This document shows positions 15,744-23,397 of a stretch of 64,000 nucleotides of DNA, in pieces (within the stretch, counting starts at the first letter, position 1; the number at the start of each line of letters is the position of its first letter). Where the stretch lies: positions 620,001 to 684,000 of the forward strand of contig NZ_QOIM01000042.1 in the NCBI RefSeq assembly GCF_003323735.1, given 5' to 3'. This stretch comes from Streptomyces reniochalinae. Its GTDB lineage: Bacteria > Actinomycetota > Actinomycetes > Streptomycetales > Streptomycetaceae. A program made the translations under genes and the position numbers. Below the pieces are notes generated by a model, which ran no database searches, was not told the origin of the DNA, and worked only from the letters and a program-made list of their open reading frames with translations.

Positions 15744-16079
15744 TCACTCGCCGCGCGGTGCGTACATGAGAACGCCCATGCCGACGAGGCAGATCAGGGC
15801 GCCGATGATGTCGTAGCGGTCGGGGCGGTACCCGTCGGCGACCATGCCCCAGGCGATGGACCCGGCGACGAAGATCCCGCCGTACGCGGCGAGGATCCGC
15901 CCGAAATTGGCGTCGGACTGGAGCGTGGCGACGAAACCGTACAGGCCCAGCGCGATCACCCCGGCTCCGATCCAGATCCAGCCCTTGTGCTCCCGGACGC
16001 CCTGCCACACGAGCCAGGCACCTCCGATCTCGAACAGGGCGGCGACGACGAACAGGGCGACAGAACGGGCGATGAGCAC
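15744..16079 (-). CDS. YnfA/UPF0060-family small membrane protein
   Basis: This 111-residue protein has four membrane segments and typical family features: FEIGGAWLVWQG near the first helix, AAYGGIFVAGSIAWGM in the third and YDIIGALICLVGMGVLMYAPR in the last. The start is GTG 16079. YnfA proteins resemble small-multidrug-resistance exporters, and actinobacterial copies commonly lie in metal-resistance islands. The gene is about 45 bp downstream of merR in the same direction, so it may be part of that transcript. Confidence 0.9.
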   Translation of the reverse strand: MLIARSVALFVVAALFEIGGAWLVWQGVREHKGWIWIGAGVIALGLYGFVATLQSDANFGRILAAYGGIFVAGSIAWGMVADGYRPDRYDIIGALICLVGMGVLMYAPRGE

Positions 16080-16125
16080 GGTGGGGCTTTCCGGGGAGTG
16101 CGGGCGGGGATTCCGGGACGGTCTC

Positions 16126-16524
16126 TCAAGTGTGATTGAGGATGCGGCAGATGGGGCCTTCGGGGCAGGTGCTGGGGTCGGTGGACTCGGATGCGGCCTT
16201 GAGACCGAGCAACGTCGCGCGGGCGCGGGTGAGTTCGGCGATACGTTCCTCGACCTGACGCAGGTGCGCGGTGATCAGCTCCCCGACCTGCGCGCACGGC
16301 GCCTGCCCTCCGTCCCGGATGGCCAGGACGCCCCGGATCTCGGCGAGCGCGAGGCCGGCGGCCTGGGCGTTGCGGATGAAGGCCAGGCGGTCCGCGGTCG
16401 CGGCCGGGTAGTCGCGGTACCCGGAAGGCGTACGCGGCGGGTCAGGCAGCAGCCCGGACTGCTCGTAGAAGCGGACGGCCTTCGTGCTCACTCCCGCCTT
16501 GGCTGCGAGGACTCCGATACGCAT
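16126..16524 (-). CDS. merR: MerR-family metal-sensing regulator (mercury-type)
   Basis: This 132-residue regulator has a winged helix-turn-helix at the N-terminus (MRIGVLAAKAGVSTKAVRFYEQSG), a dimerisation coiled coil, and a C-terminal cysteine loop with APCAQ and STCPEGPIC. The three cysteines match the trigonal mercury site of MerR (one Cys at the start of the long helix, two in the loop separated by six residues). It is divergent from merB, and the 55-bp intergenic region holds a MerR-type promoter-operator, so it should repress and activate merB. The start ATG 16524 is the only position that gives the canonical N-terminus. Confidence 0.88.
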   Translation of the reverse strand: MRIGVLAAKAGVSTKAVRFYEQSGLLPDPPRTPSGYRDYPAATADRLAFIRNAQAAGLALAEIRGVLAIRDGGQAPCAQVGELITAHLRQVEERIAELTRARATLLGLKAASESTDPSTCPEGPICRILNHT

Positions 16525-16540
16525 AGCGTCACCGTACGCC

Positions 16541-16572
16541 TTGACCTTCCAGCGCACTGGAAGGTCTACCGT
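16541..16572 (+). promoter_or_regulatory. MerR-type promoter/operator of merB
   Basis: A -35 TTGACC (16541..16546) and a -10-like TACCGT (16567..16572) are separated by an over-long 20-bp spacer. A perfect dyad, ACCTTCCAG-N4-CTGGAAGGT (16544..16565), is centred in that spacer. This is the hallmark of MerR-activated promoters. The predicted start of transcription coincides with the merB ATG, so merB is probably leaderless. Confidence 0.85.
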
Positions 16573-16579
16573 CGGCGGC

Positions 16580-17527
16580 ATGGAGATCACAGTGCTGGCG
16601 GTCCCGGACTGCCCGACAGGTGGGGTGCTGCGGCAGCGGCTGGACGAGGTGCTCGACGGCCGTGCAGGCGTGCGGGTGGAGTGGCGTGTGGTGCGGGACG
16701 AAGGCGAAGCCGTACGCCTGGGCATGGTCGGCTCGCCGACACTGCTGGTCAACGGGACGGACCCGTTCGCCGGGGGAGGGGAGACGGCGAGCGTGTCGTG
16801 CCGGTTGTACGGGCCCGAGCACGAGGCGGTGAACGGGGTGCCCTCCGTCGCGCGGCTGCGCGCGCTAGTGGACGAGGTGTTCGCGGTGGAACTCGTCGCC
16901 GAGGTGGCCGGGCGGGGTGGTCGAGGGCGTCTGGCGCCGGAGGAGGGCGGTCTGCGCGCCGTCCAGCAGGCGGTGTTGCGCGCGTTCGCCGCCCACGGTC
17001 GTGCGCCCGCGGACCGTGAACTCGACGCGGCGGCGGAACCCTTCGGCGTTCCCGCCCGGCAGGTTCTGGCTGAGCTGGACGCGGCCGACTTCCTGAGCCT
17101 CGACGGCGAGGGCCGCCTCCGGGCCGCCTATCCCTTCTCGCCCGTGCCCACGGATCACCACGTGCGCATCCAGGATGGCCCGCGGGTGTGGGCGATGTGC
17201 GCGGTGGACGCGCTCGGCATCGCCCCGATGCTCGGGCGGGATACCGAGATCCGTTCGCTGGACCCTGTCAACGGGCGGGAGGTGACGGTCTACTTCCGGC
17301 GTGGGCAGGTGGCCTGGACGCCGGAGTCTGCCGTGGTCCTCGCCTCCTCCGGCTCGTGCTCCGGCCCGGCGGTGGACGTCTGCTGCTCCGCGCTGAACTT
17401 CTTCACCGACCGGACGTCCGCGGCAAGCTGGGCCGAGAACCACCCGGACATGCACGCGGTGCCGCTGAGCCTCCGGCAGGCGGAATCCCTCGCCCGGGAG
17501 ATCTTCGGTCCACTGCTGGCGAAATGA
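16580..17527 (+). CDS. merB: Organomercurial (alkylmercury) lyase with N-terminal thioredoxin-like extension
   Basis: MerB cleaves carbon-mercury bonds to release Hg(II). The 315-residue protein has an N-terminal ~100 residues that look thioredoxin-like (VPDCPTGG near residue 11, VGSPTLLVNG near 52), a helical linker, and a C-terminal MerB domain. In that domain the catalytic pair MCAVDAL supplies Cys207 and Asp210. The second catalytic Cys lies in VDVCCSALNFF (268/269), with spacing as in E. coli MerB (96/99/159). The ATG directly follows the MerR promoter with no leader. No merA reductase is seen in the window. The N-terminal domain may deliver or reduce thiolated mercury, which is inference. 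Confidence 0.9.
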   Translation: MEITVLAVPDCPTGGVLRQRLDEVLDGRAGVRVEWRVVRDEGEAVRLGMVGSPTLLVNGTDPFAGGGETASVSCRLYGPEHEAVNGVPSVARLRALVDEVFAVELVAEVAGRGGRGRLAPEEGGLRAVQQAVLRAFAAHGRAPADRELDAAAEPFGVPARQVLAELDAADFLSLDGEGRLRAAYPFSPVPTDHHVRIQDGPRVWAMCAVDALGIAPMLGRDTEIRSLDPVNGREVTVYFRRGQVAWTPESAVVLASSGSCSGPAVDVCCSALNFFTDRTSAASWAENHPDMHAVPLSLRQAESLAREIFGPLLAK

Positions 17528-17554
17528 TGCCTGTGGCTCATATCGCGCTAGGGA

Positions 17555-18226
17555 TCAGCGCGACACCCGCTGAGTGACGCGCCACAGACGACGGGGCAGA
17601 TCGCCCTCCTCGAAGGCATGGACCTCGTCCAGCTCCCATCCCTCGGCGAGGGCGTCGACGAGGTGCCGGGAGAAGAAGTGGACGGCGAAGCCGCCGTGTT
17701 CGTGGATGTCGTCGCCGTGGGCGATACCGGTGCCGTAGTGCGCGTCGCCTGTGTGGCGGACGGTGTAGACGAACGTGCCGCCGGGGCGCAGGACACGGCG
17801 GACCTCGCGGACCAGGCGCTTGATCTCCTCCGTGGACAACGCCATGCACAGCAGCATGTGCGCGAAGACCCCGTCGGCGGAAGCGTCAGCCAGGGGAAGC
17901 GGTTCGCGGACATCGTGGAGGGCGGTCGTGAGACGGGCCCCTATGCCCATGCTCCGGGCGGCGTCCCGCGCCTGCTCCAGCCCGACGCCGCTGAAGTCGG
18001 TCGCCTGGACGCTGAAGCCCTGGCGCGCGAAGAAGAGCGCGTCCCGGCCGTGCCCGGCGCCCAGTTCCACGACGTCCCGGGCTCCGGCACGCAGAAGAAG
18101 TTCTGCCGCGTAGCGGGCGGGGGCCGAGGGTTGGTTGCCGTACATACCGGGGTGCGAGGTGTAGGTCTGCTGCCAGTGCGCGCGCTGCGCGCGCGCCAGC
18201 TCGTCGCCCTGTTCGTGCGTGGCCAC
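17555..18226 (-). CDS. SAM-dependent class I methyltransferase
   Basis: This 223-residue protein has a Rossmann-type SAM motif I (VVELGAGHGRDALFF near residue 50), a motif II/post-I TDFSGVGLEQAR and a motif with RVLRPGGTFVYTVRH. GTG 18226 is preferred because GAGGA lies nine bases upstream. Proteins of this type frequently neighbour metalloid or metal resistance genes, where they may methylate a metal(loid) or an organic thiol. The substrate is not evident. It converges with merB (27-bp gap) and is divergent from the cmtR-like gene. Confidence 0.85.
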   Translation of the reverse strand: MATHEQGDELARAQRAHWQQTYTSHPGMYGNQPSAPARYAAELLLRAGARDVVELGAGHGRDALFFARQGFSVQATDFSGVGLEQARDAARSMGIGARLTTALHDVREPLPLADASADGVFAHMLLCMALSTEEIKRLVREVRRVLRPGGTFVYTVRHTGDAHYGTGIAHGDDIHEHGGFAVHFFSRHLVDALAEGWELDEVHAFEEGDLPRRLWRVTQRVSR

Positions 18227-18390
18227 GTGCGCGGTTCCTCCTCGGGGCTGCCTTCCCGGCCGTACCGGACACGGCAAGCGTAGATCCCGTAGCTGAGCCC
18301 GGTGCTCCGGGCCGACGACTGGAACACCGGGTGCCGCACGACGTGAGGGCCGCGCCCCTGGAGAGTGGAGAGCTTGCGCGATGATTCACC

Positions 18391-18420
18391 TTGCTCTGAA
18401 TTCAGAAAATTGTGTACTCT
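18391..18420 (+). promoter_or_regulatory. cmtR-like gene promoter with 12-bp palindromic operator
   Basis: TTGCTC (18391..18396) and TACTCT (18415..18420) are spaced 18 bp. The palindrome TCTGAATTCAGA (18395..18406) overlaps the -35 end and the spacer, well placed for repression. The predicted transcript would begin at the GTG start codon at 18427, so this mRNA is probably leaderless. Confidence 0.7.
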
Positions 18421-18426
18421 CAGGTT

Positions 18427-18762
18427 GTGCTGACTCTCGCTTCCGACATCGAGGTGCTGGCGCGCTTCGGCCGCGCGCTCGCCGACCCCATCCGCTGCCG
18501 GATCCTTCTCGCCCTGCGTGAAGCCCCGGCCCACCCCGCCGATCTTGCGCAGAAGCTGGGCATCTCGCGTACGCGGATGTCGAACCATCTGGCGTGCCTG
18601 CGCGACTGCGGGCTGGTGGTGGCCGTGCCGGTCGGCCGCCGAACCCGCTACGAACTCGCCGACGACCGCCTCGGGCACGCGCTGGACGACCTGCGTACCG
18701 CCGTGGTCGCCGTCGAGGCGGACCGCACCTGCCCGGACGCCGAGGAGAAGGGCTGCTGCTGA
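18427..18762 (+). CDS. cmtR: CmtR-like ArsR-family Cd(II)/Pb(II) sensor repressor
   Basis: This 111-residue winged-helix repressor contains NHLACLRDCGLVV in the recognition-helix region and ADRTC near the C-terminus. From the GTG start, the cysteines fall at residues 57, 61 and 102. These are the same numbers as the cadmium/lead-binding residues of Mycobacterium tuberculosis CmtR. It should repress the promoter at 18391..18420 until metal binds. Its TGA overlaps the ATG of the downstream CDF exporter (TGATG), so sensor and exporter are translationally coupled. Confidence 0.9.
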   Translation: MLTLASDIEVLARFGRALADPIRCRILLALREAPAHPADLAQKLGISRTRMSNHLACLRDCGLVVAVPVGRRTRYELADDRLGHALDDLRTAVVAVEADRTCPDAEEKGCC

Positions 18763-19484
18763 TGTCCGCGGAGATATCCATAGGCCCAACGCCGGCCCGG
18801 CGCGACCTTCTTGCGAAGCGGGTACGGCTGCTCGTCGCGGCCACCATCACCTACAACGTCATCGAGGCCGTGGTCGCGATCACAGCGGGAACGCTCGCCT
18901 CGTCCACTGCCCTGATCGGCTTTGGGCTGGACTCGGTGATCGAGGTCTCCTCTGCCGCCGCGGTCGCCTGGCAGTTCTCCGCCCGCGACCATGCCGTGCG
19001 CGAGGCGCGGGAGAAGACCACCCTGCGGATCATCGCGGTCTCCTTCTTCGCGCTCGCCGCCTACGTGAGCGTCGACTCCATCCGTGCCTTGGCCGGAGGG
19101 GGCGAGGCCGACCGGTCATTGCCGGGCATCGTCATCGCCGCACTGTCCCTGGCCGTGATGCCCTTCCTGTCCGCAGCCCAGCGCAGGGCCGGACGCGAGT
19201 TGGGATCGGCCTCGGCCGTCGCCGACTCCAAGCAGACCCTGCTGTGCACCTACCTCTCGGCCGTCCTCCTGGTGGGCCTCGTACTCAACGCCACGCTCGG
19301 CTGGACCTGGGCCGACCCCGTCGCCGCCCTCGTCATCGCGGGCATCGCGGTCAAGGAGGGCCGCGAAGCCTGGCAGGGCAAGGGATGCTGCGCCCCCACA
19401 CCGGCCGTGTCTCCCTCGGGGCCCGCGACGCCCCAGCAAGAGGGCGACGCGTGCGGCTGCCGGGAAGGCTGCGCCTGCTGCTGA
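18762..19484 (+). CDS. CDF-type cation efflux protein with Cys-rich C-terminus
   Basis: This 240-residue membrane protein has about six hydrophobic segments and the short cation-diffusion-facilitator architecture. Acidic residues lie in the second helix (FGLDSVIEVSS) and in ADSKQTLLCTYL in the fifth. The last ~45 residues contain two cysteine clusters (KGCCAP and CGCREGCACC) that probably bind thiophilic metal. It is one base overlapped with the upstream CmtR-like sensor, so Cd(II), Pb(II) or Zn(II) export is the likely function. The usual cytoplasmic CDF domain is absent and replaced by the Cys-rich tail. Confidence 0.88.
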   Translation: MSAEISIGPTPARRDLLAKRVRLLVAATITYNVIEAVVAITAGTLASSTALIGFGLDSVIEVSSAAAVAWQFSARDHAVREAREKTTLRIIAVSFFALAAYVSVDSIRALAGGGEADRSLPGIVIAALSLAVMPFLSAAQRRAGRELGSASAVADSKQTLLCTYLSAVLLVGLVLNATLGWTWADPVAALVIAGIAVKEGREAWQGKGCCAPTPAVSPSGPATPQQEGDACGCREGCACC

Positions 19485-19489
19485 ACGGA

Positions 19490-20060
19490 TACACGCGGAC
19501 CGCCGCTGTCCGCAGTAAGCGGAGGAGCGCGGCACATAGCGGACGACCGCGTGCAGCGCCCAGGAGCGGCCCACTGGTGTGTCTGGCTGCCAGTGCGGGC
19601 CCGGCGTCGGTGGCCCGCCGAAGGTCACGTGCGGACCGCGCGTCAGGAGCCGTACCTCCGTACCCGCTTCGTGGAGCAGCGCGGAACTCTCCAGCGCGGA
19701 CTGGCCCGTTCCGAGGACGACCATCCTTCCGCTTGCGAACCTGATCAGATCGTGGTGCTGGGAGCTGTGCGAGACCGGGCCCGGAGGGGAAGAGCCGTCC
19801 GGGCTGATCCTGGCCAGAGGCTCGGGCGGGTGTGCGAATCCGTCAGGGCGCTGGCCACGATCACCGCGGCGGCGTGGATCTCTTCCCCGGAGGCGAGCTT
19901 GACGCGCAGTCCAGCCGGGTGGCGGTCGACCGTCGAGACCTGGACGTCATCCACATCGGGCACCAACTGGTCCCGGAACCACAGACCGACCCTCTCGGAC
20001 CGGGCCGTCGTAGACTCGAAGGCCGATATCGGTCTCGTCATAGTCGCGGATGTGCGTGGG
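19490..20060 (-). pseudogene. Decayed FAD/NAD(P)-dependent oxidoreductase
   Basis: The minus strand reads as a flavoprotein in pieces. One piece has VDRHPAGLRVKLASGEEIHA and AAVIVASAL; another, in a different frame, has FASGRMVVLGTGQSALESSA followed by LLHEAGTEVRLLTRG. The latter is an NAD(P)-binding GxGxSALE Rossmann motif. At least two frame changes separate recognisable blocks, and no start or full C-terminus is found. It is therefore a non-functional remnant between the CDF gene and the PadR gene. Confidence 0.72.
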
Positions 20061-20074
20061 AGGAGGTGGGCGCG

Positions 20075-20386
20075 GTGCGGGAGTTCCAACGGGGCGCGGT
20101 GCGACTGCACATCCTGCATCACGCCGCCGATGAGGAGATCCATGGCGCATGGATGACCGAGGAACTCGCACGGCACGGTTACCAGATCAGCCCCGGAACT
20201 CTCTACCCCACGCTGCACCGGCTGGAGAGCGACGGCCTGCTCGTTTCCGAGCAGCGCACGGTGGACGGACGGGTACGTCGCGTCTACCGAGCGACCGACG
20301 CTGGGCGGGCTGCTCTGGCCGAAGACCGCAAGGCACTGGCCGAGCTGGCGCGGGAAGTGCTCGGCGAGGAGAACGGCTTGGCTTGA
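20075..20386 (+). CDS. PadR-family transcriptional regulator
   Basis: This 103-residue winged-helix protein starts at GTG 20075 behind GGAGG. The characteristic PadR block GYQISPGTLYPTLHRLESDGLL lies near residues 38-59, followed by the wing (VDGRVRRVYRATDAG) and a short helical dimer segment. It probably represses neighbouring transport genes. The gene immediately downstream is a wrecked cadmium transporter, so its original target may be lost. Full length for the short PadR-s1 class. Confidence 0.88.
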   Translation: MREFQRGAVRLHILHHAADEEIHGAWMTEELARHGYQISPGTLYPTLHRLESDGLLVSEQRTVDGRVRRVYRATDAGRAALAEDRKALAELAREVLGEENGLA

Positions 20387-20639
20387 GCCTCGTCGCGGAG
20401 CCGGGCGCGGATAAGGGGGTTCACCCGGTGTGCCCTCGCCCACGGCACTGTCGGCGGGGCTTCTTGGCGACGTACGTCGCTCTCGCCCCACACCGCACCG
20501 AAGCCGAGGCGCTGTTGCGCTGATACTCCGAGCCCGCATGGTCGTGGGGATCCCGGCACACCGTGACGTGACACCGGGCGGCGCGGCAGCGCGCCCGGCG
20601 TCGATGATCGGCATCGACTTGCCGCCCGCCCAGCCATTC

Positions 20640-21117
20640 CACGCGCCGTATCGTGCTCGGCCAGTACCTGGGCTTCGCCGCGATCCTCGCTGTCGCGGTG
20701 GCCGGCGCCTTCGGCGCCACGTTCCCGAGACGGCCATCCCCTACCTCCGTCTGCTGCCGCTCGCGCTGGGCCTCAAGGCCGGGTGGCAGGCGTGGGAGGA
20801 GCACCACGACGGTTGCGAGGGGTAGGCCAAAGGGGGCGGGCCGAGTCCGTTGGAGGTCGCCGCGGTTACTTTCGCCAACGGCGGCGACAACATCGGTGTC
20901 TACGTCCCAGTGTTCGCAACCGCCGCCGTTGGCGGGATGAGCGCGTTCGTTGTCGTGTTCCTTGTGTTCGTCGCCGTCTAGTGTTTCGCGGCCAGCTCTT
21001 CGCCTCCCGTCCGGTTATCGCCCGGGCCCTCGCGCGCCGAAGTCACATCCTGCTGTCGTTGGTCCTCGTCGTCATGGTCTTCGCATCCTCATCGAAGGAG
21101 AGGCTTTCGGTCTGTGA
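20640..21117 (+). pseudogene. cadD: Decayed CadD-type cadmium resistance transporter
   Basis: Recognisable CadD blocks appear in order but in different frames: RRIVLGQYLGFAAILAVAVA, then PYLRLLPLALGLKAGWQAW, then VTFANGGDNIGVYVPVFATA followed by a stop, then FASRPVIARALARRSHILL, and the C-terminal ILIEGEAFGL before TGA at 21115..21117. At least three frameshifts and an internal TAG are present. The N-terminal helix with the usual NIDD motif is missing or unrecognisable in 20387..20640. It cannot make a working transporter. A terminator follows. Confidence 0.85.
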
Positions 21118-21164
21118 CCTGGTTGGCACGCCGCCGGGAGCGATCGGCCCGCGCGTCGGTACGC

Positions 21165-21202
21165 AAGCCGAGGCATCCGTACGTGTTTTCGCGCCTCGGC
21201 TT
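21165..21202 (+). terminator. Rho-independent-like terminator after the cadD remnant
   Basis: AAGCCGAGGC (21165..21174) pairs perfectly with GCCTCGGCTT (21193..21202) and is followed by a T. It lies 48 bp after the old cadD stop and before the next plus-strand gene. Confidence 0.75.
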
Positions 21203-21251
21203 TGTCCGGAATGTTGTCCTGGGCTTCCGGGTGAATGGTTAGGATCACGAC

Positions 21252-21680
21252 GTGGTCACAGCAGGATTGCAGCCGGGTGTCGGGCGGCTCCGCTCAACAG
21301 CGGGTCCGCTCTGGACGCTTGGGCTGGCCTTGCTTCTGCTGGGGTTGCTGTATGCGCATGGTGCGGGCGCGGGGAATGCTGCCGGGCACCATGGAGGGGC
21401 CGTCGCCGCCCAGCCCGCCTCCGCGCAGGTCGGGACAGCGGCGGTGCACCATGAACATGAGGAGCATGAGGGGCACCCGAGCGGCGCTCACCAGGCGCTG
21501 GAGTGTCTCGCCGGGCAGCCGCAGGACGGCCTTGTCCTTGATGTCCCGGGTCCGGCCCCTGCGCCATGGATGGCGTCTGCGCGGGACGAATCCGTTGTGA
21601 AGCGAGCCGCGCACGCTGCCGGAGGCTGTCCGGCGGACGGTACGGACCTGTCGCGGGCGACGACGGTTCTGCGGATCTAG
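21252..21680 (+). CDS. DUF6153-like small secreted/membrane protein
   Basis: This 142-residue protein starts at GTG 21252 with AGGA seven bases upstream. One hydrophobic helix (LWTLGLALLLLGLLYAHG, residues ~20-37) is followed by a His-rich region (HHGG, HHEHEEHEGH) and a cysteine-containing C-terminal part (LECLAGQ, GGCPADG). This layout matches the DUF6153 family that occurs beside metal-resistance genes in actinobacteria. The His/Cys content suggests metal binding outside the membrane, but function is not established. Confidence 0.72.
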   Translation: MVTAGLQPGVGRLRSTAGPLWTLGLALLLLGLLYAHGAGAGNAAGHHGGAVAAQPASAQVGTAAVHHEHEEHEGHPSGAHQALECLAGQPQDGLVLDVPGPAPAPWMASARDESVVKRAAHAAGGCPADGTDLSRATTVLRI

Positions 21681-21788
21681 ACGGCGGGGCGGGGCCCTCC
21701 CCGCCCTTGCGCTTCCGCCACTTCCGTCTGCCGACCTGTGCGCGCTGCCCGCTCCCCGTGAGGCCGGGCAGTGCCGCACGGAGGACCC

Positions 21789-22190
21789 GTGACGTCGTAC
21801 CGCATCCCAGCCATTTTCGTGCGGCGCCTGCTGAGCCTGTTGCTGATCATGGCAGCGGCCGTCTGTGCGCCAGCCGGTGAGGGCCACACCGGCGATGTGC
21901 CCGTACAGGACACACGTGTCGTGGCCGTCGACCGCGCCGTGGGCGGCGCGGCCCCGGTTCCGCACCCTCACGCGCCCGTTTCCTGTTCCGCCGGCGATCA
22001 CCTCGCCCAGTCCCCTCAAAGCCCCCGTGTCGCACAGGAGGCGGCCCATGGCTCGTCGTCCGGTCCGGCCGATTTCGTGGCCATGGGCGTGGCGGCGTGC
22101 GCCGTCGCGTCCGCCTTCCTCCCCGAGAGACCGGCGCTGATACGGCCTGGTCGCAGCACCCTGCTCTTCGTCTGCCGGTGGCGCGTGTAG
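21789..22190 (+). CDS. Small membrane protein of unknown function, DUF6153-like layout
   Basis: This 133-residue protein is preceded by a strong GGAGG seven bases before GTG 21789. One hydrophobic segment near the start (FVRRLLSLLLIMAAAVCAPAG) and another toward the end (FVAMGVAACAVASAFL) flank a polar His/Pro-rich middle. It sits about 110 bp after a DUF6153-like gene and ends just before a terminator. No family is firmly recognised. Context suggests a role in metal handling. Confidence 0.6.
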   Translation: MTSYRIPAIFVRRLLSLLLIMAAAVCAPAGEGHTGDVPVQDTRVVAVDRAVGGAAPVPHPHAPVSCSAGDHLAQSPQSPRVAQEAAHGSSSGPADFVAMGVAACAVASAFLPERPALIRPGRSTLLFVCRWRV

Positions 22191-22197
22191 GAGCGGC

Positions 22198-22232
22198 TCG
22201 GCACGGCCGCCGCGAGCGGCGGCTCGTGCCGA
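22198..22232 (+). terminator. Hairpin terminator with bulged T
   Basis: TCGGCACGGCCGCCG pairs with CGGCGGC-T-CGTGCCGA (15 bp, one bulged T, CGAG loop). It starts eight bases after the stop codon of the preceding small gene. Confidence 0.75.
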
Positions 22233-22275
22233 AGCTCGCACACACCACCTTCGAACTTCGAACGAGAGCGGACTG

Positions 22276-23397
22276 ATGCACTCTTCATTTCTCGATACGA
22301 GCGATACCGCCCACTTCGACCCACTTCCCTCCGACCGTTCGGCGCTGGCCGGACTGGTCGGCCGTACGCCGCTGATTCGGGTGACCGAGCCCTTCGCGCC
22401 TGCTGGGCGTGGCTTCTGGGCGAAGCTGGAGGGCTTCAACCCCGGCGGTATCAAGGACCGCCCCGGGCTGCACATGATCGAGCGCGCCCGTTCACGCGGG
22501 GAACTGCACCCCGGCGCTCCGGTCGTCGAGTCCACCAGCGGAACCCTCGGCCTGGGACTCGCGCTGGCGGGACTGGTCCACGGCCACCCCGTCACCCTCG
22601 TCACCGACCCCGGCCTCGAACCCTCGATGGCACGGTTGTTGGGCGTCTACGGCGCCGAGGTCCAGATCGTCGAGGAGCCCCACCCGGCGGGCGGCTGGCA
22701 GCAGGCCCGCCGCGACCGCGTGACGCAACTCCTCGCCGGTACGCCCGGCTCCTGGTGCCCGGACCAGTACAACAACCCCGACAACGTCGCCGCCTACACC
22801 CCGCTCGCCCTCGAACTCGCCGCCCAGATGGGCCACATCGACGTCCTGGTGTGCAGCGTGGGCACCGGCGGCCACTCCGCCGGGATCTCCCGCGTGCTGC
22901 GCCAGCTCCACCCCGGACTGCGGCTGATCGGCGTCGACACCATCGGCTCGACCATCTTCGGCCAACCGGCACGCGACCGGCTGATGCGCGGACTGGGCTC
23001 CAGCATCTACCCCCGCAACGTCCCCTACGACCACTTCAGCGAGGTCCACTGGGTCCCGCCCGGCGAAGCGGTCTGGGCGGCCCGCCGACTCGCCACCTCG
23101 CACTACGCCACCGGCGGATGGAGCGTCGGCGCCGTAGCACTGGTCGCCGGGTGGCTCGCCCGTACGCTGCCGCCCGCCGACCGTATCGCGGCGGTCTTCC
23201 CCGACGGCCCGCAGCGCTACCTCACCACCGTCTTCGATGACGACTACTGCGCCACCCACGGCCTCCTCGGCGCCCGGCCGACGCCGGAGCCCGAGGTGAT
23301 CGGCAGCCTGGCGGAGAAGGAGGTCACGCGGTGGACGCGCTGCTCCGAGGTGGCCGACCCGCTCTCCCGCCCCGCGGCCGAGGAGGCGAGCCAGTGA
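22276..23397 (+). CDS. PLP-dependent cysteine-synthase-like enzyme
   Basis: This 373-residue fold-type II PLP enzyme has the lysine that binds PLP in NPGGIKDRPG (about residue 60), the substrate loop STSGTLG (about 90; TSGNTG in classic CysK) and the phosphate-binding GTGGHSAG (about 200). It is longer than CysK (about 310) at both ends. The reaction is probably a beta-replacement on an O-activated serine or a related substrate. Its stop codon overlaps the start of an MFS gene (GTGA), so the pair is co-translated. Whether it makes a sulfur ligand for metals or a secondary metabolite exported by the MFS protein is open. Confidence 0.87.
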   Translation: MHSSFLDTSDTAHFDPLPSDRSALAGLVGRTPLIRVTEPFAPAGRGFWAKLEGFNPGGIKDRPGLHMIERARSRGELHPGAPVVESTSGTLGLGLALAGLVHGHPVTLVTDPGLEPSMARLLGVYGAEVQIVEEPHPAGGWQQARRDRVTQLLAGTPGSWCPDQYNNPDNVAAYTPLALELAAQMGHIDVLVCSVGTGGHSAGISRVLRQLHPGLRLIGVDTIGSTIFGQPARDRLMRGLGSSIYPRNVPYDHFSEVHWVPPGEAVWAARRLATSHYATGGWSVGAVALVAGWLARTLPPADRIAAVFPDGPQRYLTTVFDDDYCATHGLLGARPTPEPEVIGSLAEKEVTRWTRCSEVADPLSRPAAEEASQ

